The notes under the pieces are model-generated. The model worked only from the letters and a program-made list of their open reading frames with translations. It searched no databases and was not told where the DNA came from. Made by a program: the position numbers and the translations under genes. A stretch of DNA of 64,000 bases from Hypsibius dujardini (Eukaryota > Tardigrada > Eutardigrada > Parachela > Hypsibiidae): positions 1 through 64,000 of the forward strand of contig LRSR01002063.1 of assembly GCA_001579985.1 (NCBI GenBank), given 5' to 3'. Position 1 is the stretch's first letter; every line of letters starts with the position of its first letter. Positions 20,741 to 32,933 of this stretch are shown here, in pieces.

Positions 20741-23206
20741 ATGCGTCACTCCATTTTGACCATTTTCTTGTGTGCAAACATAATTTCTCAAGTGGCCAGC
20801 TTAAATAAAAATGTGGCCGTCCAAACGGAGGTAACAAGCACGAGGGATCCCATTGATTTATGGGGGGAAGAGCATGATCTGTCCCCCGTCGACCCTTTTG
20901 CATGCTGGAATCGAGGCAAAATCAACACTGATCTTCATCAAAAGTTCCTTTTTTTCTTCGAAAGTCCCCAGGCAAGTCAGAAATTTTATGATAAATTGTG
21001 AAAATAAATAAATTTAACTTTGCCACAATTCGAAATACTATATCAAATTATACGCAAAACAATTGATAACCAATTTTATGCTGACTTCACTGTAGACAGT
21101 GCAAAAGTGCGAAACGCACGTTAATTAGCAGATAAGTAAGACTGAAATTAATAGAAATTAAATAAGAAAACTTTGTCAGTAGGTATGTTAATTATTCTAA
21201 TTAATAACGTCTATTTTGATAGACGTGGTCGACAAGCATTATTAAATACTGAAAAAAAGTTAATGTCACAACCTTATAATTATGAAAGTTTTAGGTCTTT
21301 GCATTCAGAGCGGATTTTTTGGACAATCTTCCCAATCAACAAGGGGCCAACTTGCTCGGAACTGTATTTGAAAGCTCGGAAAATGGTCTCGCTTCTGCAC
21401 TGACGAATGCTCTCAATGTTTACACCATTGCTACTCGACCGGAAGCCGGTCGCGTTTTCCAGCTCTTCCAGACAGGATGGAACAACTTTGGACTGCCTCA
21501 GCTCTTCAACGACTTTGCCGAGAACTCTTCCTATCCACTCTTCGCGAATCTGACTAAATCCGACGAGATTGTTTTCCAACGCACCGAACAACCCTTGAAA
21601 GCGATGTTCAACAAAGGATTTATTACTACCGGCGGACCCGAGCGAATCTTCGTGCATAACGGAAAAGGTTCTCAGACCTCGAACATCAAAAAGGCTGTCT
21701 ATAAAATGTCGAAAGACATCGGAACGGAAAACCTCTTTGAAATACAGTCGGCCTTTTTAAAAGCTTTGTGGAATCCGAACGATCAGCTCAAGGTGAGGAC
21801 ACTAGGATTGCCAGAAAAATGTATAACCGGTGGGCCGATTAATCTTGATAGTGCTCTGTATTCTGCAGTTTATGTCATTTAAATCTCCTTTCTAACTTCA
21901 TTCGTTCTGAAATCAAATTATGAAAAATTTATTTTAGAAGCTTCTGTCTTTTCAAATATGAAGAAACAGTTTTCCGCATCGTAATGTTTTATGCAAAATA
22001 AACTCAACAAGATTTTAAAGTTCCTCAAGTTCCTGCAGTTGGGGTTTTTTTAGGATGGCAAGGCTAAACTAAACAACTAAACTAAAGCTGAAAATTTCAG
22101 CCTCTGATGTTTTGCATTTTGCTTTTTTGAGTTGACTAAAGAGTGTTAGTCACGAAACATTCAAGAACTGACAACTAAAATTAAGGAATTAATTTCAACA
22201 AACAGTAGACTGAAATTGTTAGTTACTAAGAGAAACAAAACTAAACATCTTGAGCACCTAATTTCGTGCTTACCAAATAAACTAATTAGCTGAGTAATTT
22301 TAGTTTCTGTCATCCCTATTGAAAACAAAGTTATTGCGACTCGGAGGTTCACATATTTGAATCTAAGGGTCGACCTTAATCTCAGCGTGGCAAAACTATT
22401 CCTTCATTCAAAACAAATAAACTGATTTATGAATCATTACTGGTTCATTTTTTGAGGAGCTTATAAACCGCTAGCCAGTTACCATAAATATAAATTTAAG
22501 AAAACCGAAAGTACATTTTATTTGTTCAAAAATCATGTATGCAACATAAAGTTTTAAATTTCGAGGTACAGGATATACAAGCCGCGTTATTTTAACTCAC
22601 TCTGCGTTAAGTTCAGCTCTGGTTATTTTCAAACAGTTTTGTCTACCAAACACTGAGAAAAAAAGAAACCGAAATCAAGTGTTGTTTTTGTGTTCGCTTA
22701 AGGTTCTTCTGAAAGACCTCTGGTGCACCCTGGGTTTCAACTCCACCGCCAGCTACACCGGGATTTACGTCCCTTACTACGACAGCTTGACCACTGATCA
22801 AACGGAGGACATCACTCGAAGGTATCTCAACGCGACGTATCAAGCCTGCGAAAACACGACCACGCCCTGTCCGAAAAACCTGCTGGTCGTTCACGAAAAT
22901 CAGGATGTCTATAGACGGATCGTTTTCTTGGCGGGTGAGGATTTTGCTGTGATGGATTTGAAGGAAGCAATCTTCCGGTCGGAGTACGGGATGGAGGAGT
23001 GGACGTCTCCCATGAGAGAGCAGCTGCTGCGATACCTCCAGCCGGGCTACGTCAAGCGTGATTTATGGTTGAAGAGGAACCGCGAGACGATGCTCTCGAT
23101 GACACTGTTGGCGATGGGGCGTCAGGTGATTTGTCCCATGGCGACGGATGTCTGTCGGGTGATCGCGCTGCTGCGAGGGGATGTCTCATTCATGTACGAC
23201 GTTTAA
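20741..23206 (+). CDS. Secreted protein of unknown function
   Basis: Three exons, 20741-20971, 21295-21792 and 22703-23206, all joined in phase 0 (410 aa). A signal peptide (MRHSILTIFLCANIISQVAS) is followed by a long, mostly hydrophilic region with several N-glycosylation sequons (NSS, NTT, NST, NAT). There are few cysteines and no transmembrane segment. I do not recognise a domain. Readable landmarks are FQLFQTGWNNFGLPQLF, KALWNPNDQLK, YTGIYVPYYDSL and FLAGEDFAVMDL. The first intron appears to use a GC donor (CAG|GCAAGT). Compositionally it is a genuine protein, possibly lineage-specific. Confidence 0.75.
22052..22318. repeat. TTAGTTACTAAA-rich dispersed element (MITE-like copy 2)
   Basis: Sits in the second intron of the 20741-23206 gene. 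Left end AGGATGGCAAGGCTAAAC, right end (reverse complement) AGGGATGACAGAAACTAAAA, so imperfect terminal inverted repeats AGGRATGRCA are visible. The interior consists of ACTAAA/TTTAGT words as at 602-857. Confidence 0.55.
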
Positions 23207-25858
23207 GCTCGCCGGCGAGGCGGGCGATGCGGGGAAGGAGGAGAAACAAAACCGGAAATTGGTGAATTTCGGAAATGAACCGTTTTATTCACTTGAGAAG
23301 AACGGAGATTTAACCTCCCAATCGGCTTGGGTTTTTTTCTTACAAATACCTAGTCATATATCATGATTTTTTATTGGGGTCTAGAGGCAGAGATCACATC
23401 TATGGTTTCAGAAAAAAATAAGAAAGAAGAACTTCCCATAACACTTGTTGGAGTGGGCCGGGGATTGATTAATTCAATAGCAACGTTTCCAAAGTTTCAT
23501 TTTTTATTCCAACCAATATTTTTTAAAACGTAAACTTTTTTTCTGGATGCACTAAAAGGTTTCTAAAAAATATAAAAAATAGATTGGAATTTTTTTGAGC
23601 AAGAGAAAACATCGTGAAAAAAATAATTGAGGTTCGTTTAGGGTCCTTACAAGTAGTTTAGAATAATTAAGTATCCTGGTAACGTCTTGAAAGCCATTTT
23701 TTATTGTATTTCAATTAAAAAAATTAAAAGGTTGGGACTATAGTGAATGGGTGGGAAAGGGTGGGACTATAGTGATTTCCTTTAGGGTTTGAACGTTTTT
23801 GTAATGATATTATTCGAATATTATTAAGTTGCAGGAAAATGGTCAACATCGAAAAATAGAAAAGGGGAGGGGACAAAAAGGCGGAAGGAGAGGGGGACTT
23901 GTAGCCTAAGCCATTCTAGAATGCTTTGATACTCCCATTTGCATTCGTCAACAGGGAGCTTATATTGGACCGCAACAAACCTAAATTTGAATAAAAAACG
24001 AACGTTCTAATAATTTTTTGAAATCTCGGGGCCCTTGGAAATCAGATCCCTCCCCCCACAAATTTATGATTAGGGACAAGATGCCCAATTTTTGGTTCAG
24101 TTTAAAAAAACCCATTTTGCCCCTTTGCCCACCCCCTGGCCCTACCATGAAGGGTCCTGGTTCCGACATGTAAAGACCCTTAACGAGCCCATGGTCACGG
24201 GCAGACATTATTTCATTATGGCTGTGTTCAGGGGTGAAGTTCAGACCTCTTTCTCGATCAGTGAAATTTACACTCTAGTCTCATCGGAACCATATACAAA
24301 GCCCTGACTGTCTGTGCCTTTCAGTTTGAGATAACAGTATGATAGAGTTCATAATTCTTTCCGACGGAAGCGTAACACAAGGGACAGGGGAGTAAGGTCT
24401 TTATTCTTTCTTGGCATTGTTGATACCGAAGGTCAACCCCGGCCGAGGAACGGCCACAAATCCCTCATTTAAAAAAAGACAGGTTTTGGACAGTTTCTTA
24501 AAGCCGGGAAGTAAGAACATCGACGAGAAAGAAGGGTACTGTAAAGACTAGATGGTGCGCAGCACTATTCATAGTCGCGCCGGACCGCGCACCGACCGCG
24601 CGAGAGATTCGGCGAATACACGACAATTAAAGGGTGTGGTCCGGCGAGACCGAATACAGAGAAGTCGTCAATAGTTATAAGCAGAGCTAATCTTTCCCGT
24701 TGTTTTCGCCTACAAATTAAAACCTACTGGACTGTAAGTTTAAATCCCATTTATGGTCCAGTTATACGTCCAAATCCTTATTCCTTATTTGGGTTTCGCA
24801 TTTATTTTGGCATACCAGGTTTTCCTGTCTTTCAATATTTTCACGCAGGATAGAAGAATTAAAGTGGAAATATAACGGGTTTAGTTAATTCTCTGAGGAC
24901 GGAGCGTGTTCCTTTGGATTACTTCGATGGGAGAAAGAGGTGCCCTAAGCAAATTTTTAACTGATTTCGCTGAAATCAAAGCGTTTCCTCTTACAATTTG
25001 TCGCTCTACCTGAATTCCCAAAACAATTTCACAAATTTGATGACGAAGATTGGGATCCGAGGTGATCCAAAATAGATCAGGCAAAATGTCACCTCCCCGA
25101 TCAATCCCGTCCTCAAGGGGGGAGGGGACAAAACACCTAGTCTTCAGAGAATTGATCCGAGACAATCTCTCCGATTCATCCACACGAACGAACCTGGGCT
25201 TATCGGACCGCTTTGCGAGGAATCAATTATCAATGCCGGTCTCAGATAGCCGCCAAACTTTTTCCCTCAAAATCTATTTCTCTAACAAGATTTTATTACA
25301 GTAACAGGAATACTCCAATGATGTTGCAGCGTCTTAAATTTTCAAAATTGAATAGGGTCTTGTCGCCGTTAGCAATATTTTTAAAACCATGTTCGGGGAA
25401 TAGGTCCTCAAGAGAAAAGTTTGGCCGCCATTTAAGATTGACATTGGTTATTAATCCCTTGTCAGTCCAACTGAGCCTATCCTAGCTGCAAGGCTATTTC
25501 AACTCCGAGAATATACAACGTACGAGGATATGGAATGTCGATGGGCGATTTGGTTGTTCGTTTCAAGCACTGCGTTTTTTTTCTCTTATGTAAAGAGTAG
25601 AAAATGTGAAACTTGTAAAACAAGTAAGGAAACGAGTAATTCAGACCTTGTGACAAATTTGCCGGAAAATGTGAACAAGGCTGGCAATCGCCCCAGGTGT
25701 TTCTGCCCAACAACAAAACAAATGCCCGCGAGAATCTTGACAGCCACCTGAATTTAACAAAACAGTTCACCCAACCAAAGACTTTTCAGCGCAGGAATAG
25801 TGCGCTTTTTATTTCCAGCCGTGCGGCGTCTATATTATGGAAGATTACCTCTCGCTAG
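23207..25858. other. Intergenic region of 2.65 kb without a supported gene
   Basis: Upstream flank of the monooxygenase gene. A 100-codon minus-strand open frame at 24881-25183 reads fairly protein-like but has no family match or splice context. The segment at 25410-25440 (TTTGGCCGCCATTT) resembles 3707-3720. Otherwise AT-rich without structure. Confidence 0.4.
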
Positions 25859-28534
25859 ATGTTTAACGATTATATCATGGTAGTAAGTATTGGCAAAATG
25901 TTGTCCTTTTTGCTGTTCGTGTGCCTCGGTGTGGATTTTGCATCCAGTATCGAGTTTACTCGCCGAGACGTAGGCAAAACTTCGGAGATCTCATGGGGCT
26001 ACAACGCCACTCACGTGGAAGTCCAAATGACTTACCGGACACAGGGATGGGTGGCGTTGGGTCTCTCCCCGAACGGAGGGATGGACCAGTCGGATGTCTT
26101 GTTCGGGTACATAAACTCCACCACGAACGAGCCCGTAGTGCAGGTACATTAGCGCTGCTTTCAATCTTTACGTCACATGTAATTTCAACATCATTTTTTC
26201 TTCGATGACTTATTATTAATTATAATCAGGTATACAATTTTTAATTACCAAATATTATGCGCACAAACTTTTTTGGCAAAAGTTGAGGCAACCTTTTACT
26301 ATTGATACATTGATACATTACTATTGATACTATTGATACAACCTTTGGCATTGACGAATTGAAAAAAAACGTCAGTGCCAATTTTAAGGCCTTAATCAGG
26401 ATGACTCAACAAAACATATCCAAACAAATTGAATGGCTAAAATATTGCCTTGTTGGGGAAGTCACTTTTCAGCCAAGGACCCAACTAACCATTGCGATCC
26501 AGGCAAACTTTTGAAAGCAAGAGGATCTACTTTTCAGAATAATCGAGATTTTAGTTTGACTTCGTCGGGCTGAAAATAACGCTCTCTGAAGGCAGATAAA
26601 AAAGTAATGCCGAACCGGATAAATGGAAATCTTTAATATGTGGGAAATGTCTGATTCGTACGATTCTGTTGACGATATAGCCAACGAGCTATCGAAGGTA
26701 GGGTTTTGTACAGTAATATAATCGTATAGTTTTGGTTTATTAAAAACTAGTTACTGCTAATTTTTAGCTTAGCTTTTTAGTAGCTGAAACGATAGTGTTC
26801 ATTCGTAAGGTTGTCTCAATTCTGAGTGAAAAATGTTATGCGCATACCTGTGGAAATTAAAAAGATTGCCTGCGTTGCGCGCATAGCATAAGGTTGTGTG
26901 TGAGCATGTCCTCCCCTAATTATTTTACATTAAACCGGCAATTAATAGGATCGGTTTCTGACCGCCAATGCTGAAACCCACGTGATTACATTCCCCTTGG
27001 ACGATCAGCAAGACTGGCAAGCCATTTCGGGTTCAAGAAATGCTACCCATACTGTCATACGGGCCGTGCGGAAGCAACGAACGTGTGACCCGAAAGATCG
27101 TCCTTTTCTTGTGGGTACCTCAAACGGAGAGATGGCTTCAGAACAATAATTTGATTTTTTTTTCAAGGATGCATCCGGGTTTGTACTGTTTGCCATGAGC
27201 AATAAACTCCCCGAGAATCCGGACGCCAAAATTCATAGACATGAAATTCGTGGGAAAACAACTCTTAATTTTCTGCGACCCGAAGACCCTCCGGCGCCGG
27301 ATATCACACAAGAAGTTTCTAAAATCTTAGAGTTTCGAGTTGATAATGTAAGTAAACTGTCCCGAAAGAGCAATGTACAATATGATGAACTGATAGACCG
27401 TTAGACTGACAGATTGACAGACAGACAAACCAACAGGCAGACAGGCAGACAGGCAGAGAGACAAGCAGACGAACGTAATCAGTTTATTGTTTTGGCATTC
27501 ATTAATAGCGCACCATCAAGGGGGATGCTGATTATCATTATTTTTGCAAAATGACAACTCTACCGAAGTTCGATCGGAAGTACCAGTCAATTGCTGTAAG
27601 TAGTGTTTCTTGCCAGATTTTTTGTAGTGAGGCGTCCAGTTATACTGATAATTCATAAGCATAAAAAACTAATGCTATACAACATTTCATTTTTAGTCCC
27701 AGCCCATAATAAACGCAACGAATATGAAACAAATTCACCACATCCTCCTGTATATGTGTAACCCACTGCCCGCAGAAGATGATTATAGCAAACAAGACTT
27801 TTTCGACTGTGGACCTTCGTCCGCGGCAGGCGGTACCTTTCTTATGAAGTAAGGATATTTGACAAAGGTCTAGTCGCTCAAGGGAAAAACTTTTTACTTG
27901 GTCAATAGGTACTGTCAGACAGTTATTGCTGTTTGGGCAATGGGAGCTCCTGTAAGAAAAAACCCCCTTTCAGCGAATACAGAAAACCTTTTGTGGAGCA
28001 TTCATAATGATTGTGCTTTTTTTCCCTATTCAGCCGACAAGTTTTCAGCCGGAGGACGTTGGATTGCCGTTCACAACAGACATGTCTGGATTGAAAGTTG
28101 CCATGCAAGTTCACTACAATAATCCAGACCGATTGAGTAAGGCCGAAGAAAAATTCAGGTCATGGAAATTAAAAAAAATAGATACCCTAATTGTTAGCTT
28201 CGTTACAGCTTTTGTCGATGATTCTGGAATGCGATTCCTCTTGACCGACAAAGTCAGAAAACATGACAGTGGATCCATTATGACGGGAATATTCTCTCTT
28301 GATTGTACGTATGACAAACCATTTCTTGCATTATACTAATGATCGATTATGACGTTTTGAATAAATAGATTTATCATAGATACACTCACCATGCCACCGG
28401 GCCTAAGGAACTTCCATCTATCAGCCCAATGCTCGGACCAGTGTACTGCTAGTAACGTAAGTATAGTTTTTCTTATTATCTGTCTGTCCTTCTGTTTGTC
28501 TGTCTGTAAGTTAATGTCTGTCTGCCTATCTGCC

Positions 28535-28565
<31 letters not shown>

Positions 28566-30093
28566 TGCTATTACTTGTTTTCACTAATAGTATGTTACTA
28601 GCCGTCTTCTGCTTCTCCCTTATTGTAGATACCTCCAGATGGTATCACGGTTTTTAGTTCTTTCGTCCACATGCACACCAGAGGTACATTCGTGCACCGT
28701 ACCTTCAGTTTTCTGAGAAAATTCTTCAACTCAAATAAATAAGCTTAATTCTGCTTCTTCTCTTCTCGTTCCTTCTTCATAGGCCGGTCAGGAGTGGCTC
28801 GTCAGTTTCGCGGCACTGAAGAAATATTGCCGCCACTTGGGGCCGAACTCAACTACGACTTTAACTTTCAGCAAACCAGACCCCTTCTTCCTTATCGAAA
28901 GGTTTTACCGGTAAGGGTAATTGCTAGATCACGACATGTGACAGTGGGTGACCCGCCACGACTCACAATCTTCAGCATTTTTGTTTGTTTCGATATTTCC
29001 AGGGCGATCGCATCATCGTCGAATGCAATTTCACTACACAACAAGAAACCGAACCAATCTACGTACTTATTCTTGACAATTCTAGAAAATATTCATTTGA
29101 TATATCGCTCCTTTTTCATATATTGCAGGGTGGTGAGGGCACAACGGAGGAAATGTGCCTAGTCTTCCTCTACTATTACCCCAAGATCGATTTGAATACT
29201 TGCGGATCGCGATTCAAAATCAAGCCCTACCTTAAGGCCATCGGTCTTGATTCCAAGGAGTACGTTCCCAATATTTTGACAATATTTAATTAAGTCCTAT
29301 TACAATAAGCGTAACATAACTTGTGTTCCAACATCCATCATTTTCTAAAAATTATTTAACGCATTTTGATTGAAATGCATAAACTCCCACAAAGCGTAAG
29401 AGCAGCCGAGAAACATTACTTTTTTTAAATATTTTATAGTTATATTACACTGTCATATTTTTATTTATAAATATTTCATTTATTATTCATTATTCATTCA
29501 TTATTTGTAGTATAGTATAGTATTTTTTTAATAATTTTATAATAATTTTATTTTAGTCAAAAAAGTTTAATAAATATTTTATGGTCATCATGGAAGAGGG
29601 GATCGCCGTGACTTGTACCAATGTTTTTGCTTTGGGAATGTTGACGTTTACGTTTCAAGAAAATGTCCCTGTCTTTCTTTCTGCAGGCTGATGAAGCAAG
29701 GAAAATTCCCTCAAATGAGGAGCGACGTGGCGGATCAAATGATCAGCATGGAGATAAGCAAAGCGCGGCGGGCCTTGATACAGAACTTTGCCAGTCCCAT
29801 CAATTCGTTCCTAACAAAAACCCCTTGGACTGCCAAGTCGGTGAATTCGCTGTTGGAGTACTACTCCCAGTTTGACTACCTCGGCATCTGCAATGTGGTA
29901 AGTAAAATAGTTCTTTCCCAGTCTCTCTAATTGCTGCAGTACTTCAGAGTCTGTCTAAATTTAAACTTAACTAATACATGTACACAACGTATTTTATCTT
30001 TTTCAGAAAAACAAAAATCCAGAAAAGACCTTAATCATGAACGATAAACCGCCGAAAATTGCTCCGTACGCTAATCCAGCCCAGACATGCTAA
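25859..30093 (+). CDS. Dopamine beta-hydroxylase / MOXD1-like copper monooxygenase, complete
   Basis: Fifteen phase-consistent exons: 25859-26143, 26949-27110, 27168-27347, 27509-27595, 27697-27848, 27909-27951, 28034-28136, 28209-28304, 28380-28456, 28629-28683, 28783-28910, 29003-29062, 29129-29259, 29687-29897, 30007-30093. The protein is 618 aa (605 from the ATG at 25898), the family's usual length. A signal peptide precedes a DOMON domain (SWGYNATHVEVQ, GLSPNGGMDQSDVLFG, AISGSRNATH). The catalytic domains carry the copper ligands expected for this class: IHHILLY and VHYNNPD for the first copper, FVHMHTR and the Met of EEMCLVFLYYYP for the second. The family uses ascorbate, copper and O2 to hydroxylate a beta-carbon; in protostomes tyramine beta-hydroxylase makes octopamine. 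Which substrate applies cannot be told here. No obvious membrane anchor. AATAAATAAA follows the stop at about 30156. Confidence 0.93.
27405..27470. repeat. GACA/GGCA short repeat in the monooxygenase gene
   Basis: About 65 bp of ACAGACAGACAA and GGCAGACA words between exons 3 and 4. Confidence 0.75.
28476..28565. repeat. CTGT tetranucleotide repeat in the monooxygenase gene
   Basis: Clean (CTGT)n at about 28533-28564 with degenerate units before it, inside the intron between exons 9 and 10. Confidence 0.92.
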
Positions 30094-30154
30094 CGGTGAT
30101 TGTTGTTCCATGGACAACTTTATTTTTACTGGACAACATTGTGCGACCGACCAT

Positions 30155-30164
30155 GAATAAATAA
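30155..30164 (+). terminator. Polyadenylation signal of the monooxygenase gene
   Basis: Overlapping AATAAATAAA about 60 nt after the stop codon at 30093, followed by a GT-rich stretch (GTTTGTGTGTTG). Confidence 0.6.
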
Positions 30165-30263
30165 AGTCAACAGTTTGTGTGTTGTAATTCATACACGGTT
30201 TCTAATTTTCATAGCAACCTAATAAACAATGACCGAGTTGGGTTTTCCGCTCATCCGCGCCAT

Positions 30264-31691
30264 CTACGTTGGCAACTCTGAAAGCAAAATTGTGTATTAT
30301 AAATGATTAACTTGCCGCATCTGACGAGATACGTACTCATAATCAGGAGTGCAATCAATCCGAATAAAAGCTGGAAAAGGTCGAATATTGATAAGAATGA
30401 TTAACTGAACCGAATTACAATTGGGTATTATAATTAGCGGATCAGGAGTTACCGGTAGAAGGGTCGAGAGATCTGAATAAACAAAATATAGGAGAATTTA
30501 GTTTTCCATAAGTATATTTTATGACGCAATGGACTTACCGCCATCATTTTTTTTGTTAAGGAGCAGGTACAACTAAAAACGAATATTTTTGACGCATATA
30601 TCGGATATAATGCTCACTGTTGTTGGATGAAAAACTTACCAAATCGTTATTACCCCATCCGCTACCGCCGCCGCCGCCTCCACCGCCACCGCCCCATCCA
30701 CCTGGTTAAAAATTACAGTTAATTTTACTTGTCAAATCTTCTTGAACTGGACAACTTTTTTCTTACCTGATCTTTTAATTTTTTTGAGCTAACTAAAAAT
30801 TTGTGTTTAAAATGTTTTTAGTTTAGTTTTCTTAGTAACTTAGAGCTTCGGTCGAAATGAAATTAGTCCTCTAATTCTTCTACTTTTCCTATTTAAATTT
30901 TTAGTGAGAAAAAGTATTTGTTTAGCTTTAGCTTACTCAACTAAAAAAGCTGAAGCCATAAATTAGCTACTAAAAGCTTTAGTTTTAGTTTAGTTTCAGT
31001 TATCGTTATAAATGTCTATAGTTCAGTTTAGTTATGTCATGTTTAGTTAAACATACAACAACAGCAGCTGCTTCCCCAACCGCCTCCGTAGCCGCCTCCA
31101 CCGCCGTCTAGAGTTGAGAACAAAATAGATGCGATTAAAAAAACTCTGTCGACATTTTCAATTACACAATGGGGAGCAACGCCACTCACAACCTCGTCCA
31201 GTCCGGTTCGTGTTGAGAAACTCCCCCAGCGCCGTGACCTTAGCCGTCAAATTGGGATGAGATGCCGCGAGGGGCGCGATAAACGGCTGCATCTTGACAG
31301 CCAACGCGACCAACGCCCGTTGCTTGGACAGCTTATCCGTCGAATTGATCGCCAGCAACCGCAGATCCGGCACAGCCTCGCGAACCATCGTTTGAATGCT
31401 CTTTTCTAGGCTTCCGTTGCCCGTGAAAATTGTGTTGTAAAACTCGTCCATCAAAACGGTCCCGTTGGCGTTAGCGACAATGATGGAGAGCTCGGTAGTG
31501 GTCACCGATGTGGTCAGGGTGCTGCTGGTTGTGAAGGCCCCTGCGGAGGGAGCAGTTGTCGCGCCTTCTGTCAGGCGATAGAGTAGGAGTTTTTTCAGGA
31601 AGGACATGTCTTTTTTGGGAAACGACCTTGCGTTTAATAATACTGCCAAAAGGAGAAGAATACTGGAGATGAGAAATAATATTGGTTTCAT
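30264..31691 (-). CDS. Secreted protein with glycine/tryptophan-rich C-terminal region and hydrophobic tail
   Basis: Seven exons: 31190-31691, 31057-31107, 30640-30701, 30539-30572, 30453-30472, 30337-30370, 30264-30277 (238 aa). Every junction keeps phase, which is strong support for such small exons. The signal peptide is MKPILFLISSILLLLAVLLN. A Thr/Ser-rich linker leads into a helical-looking region of about 110 residues with sequons (NGT, NGS, NST, NLT). Then comes a low-complexity block (GYGGGGGYGGGWG, three Cys, GWG plus a nine-Gly run). The end is hydrophobic (LLPLFGLIALLIM), perhaps a membrane or GPI-anchor signal. No domain is recognised. Gly-rich repeats of this type occur in cuticular, adhesive or antimicrobial proteins, but nothing here decides between them. 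Confidence 0.72.
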
Positions 31692-32933
31692 TGTTGCGAG
31701 AGGGTATAAAAATCTGCAAAGTAGTTAAAGAATTCAGTTAAGTAAATATTTTCATAGTTTTAGGTAGTACTAAATTAGCTACAAACAACTGAAGCCGTAG
31801 AAATTTTATGTTCTCAAGGGATAGGAAAGAAAGAAATTGTGCAAAATGAAGTGGAAGTTGAAAGTGAGATTTTGCTGACTGAATTGTAAGAGAGAACAAC
31901 TTTCGCTTGGTTGTATATTTGATTTATGCAATTAGGAGTCGCTTTGTTTAGTTGAGGGCATGGCGCGCGCATTGTTAGTTCCGCCAATATGCATACATCG
32001 TCAGGTGTGAACTGCGAACATTTACGGTTAGGTGTTTAATTTAAAACAGCTTTCGCTTACCCTGGCCGCGGACAATGCTAATCGGACCGCGACTTCCGGT
32101 GACGCCTTTCCTCTAGAGCGCGCGTTTAAAATCACTTTCTCGAGTGGCACGCAAGGCTTTGCCATAGGAATAGAGTAGGTGACTTCTGAGCGGGAAATCC
32201 CAAAGAGATTTTTTTAGAGTTCAATTGCTTGTTTTTAAAACACAATACAAAATAACGCTTGCTCTAATTCTGTGTAGATCTACAGACTTAATGATTCACA
32301 AACTCATTTTTTTATATAGTTTGTATATTTATATTTTACCATCAGTACGGCTTTTGCTATTAATATGTGTAATATATGTATGTGTTATATGCTATATGTT
32401 ATTAATATTTTTTTAATATATGTATATGTTTAATATGTTTTATTTTTGATTGCACGACAAAATGTTTTTTGTATATTTTTTATCATTTCATTTAAACTAA
32501 TTTAAACTTGTTATAAACGACCAAAAACCGTTGGAATTTATATAAAATTAGAAGGACCAAAAAGGGAGTCCATATTTTAGGAGTACTCATATTTATTTAG
32601 TCATTTTGAATTTAATTTAAGTCATTAACGTTTGATAATTTTCCAGTTTTCACTGTACTGTATTTCAAAAGTTAAACTTGGTTGAGGCAAGAGAATTGAA
32701 CATGCTGGTGACAACTCCCTCGCCACTCTTGTTGCAGGTAACGTTTTTCTAACCATAAGAGCGTCACCTGTGGTCGATAATAATGAGAGCGGAACCATCA
32801 CTACACCAAGGTCGCCTTGTCAAGTCTTATGCGAACAGCATTAACTCACTTCACTGAGGCTAATTATCGCATCAGCGGTGTCCGTCTGTCTGTCATCATC
32901 CCACCTTGCTGTTTGCCTGCTTGACGAGATGCC
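31692..32933. promoter_or_regulatory. Divergent flank upstream of the Gly-rich and CASD1-like genes
   Basis: Head-to-head spacer of 1.2 kb. The part at 32200-32640 is very AT-rich; a short CTGTCTGTC word lies near 32885. No exon or defined control element is supported. Confidence 0.35.

Noticed and set aside
24881-25183. 100-codon minus-strand open frame (MDESERLSRINSLKTRCF...)
   Set aside because: Fairly protein-like composition but no recognised domain, no neighbouring exons and an overlapping open frame on the other strand. Left uncalled for lack of support.
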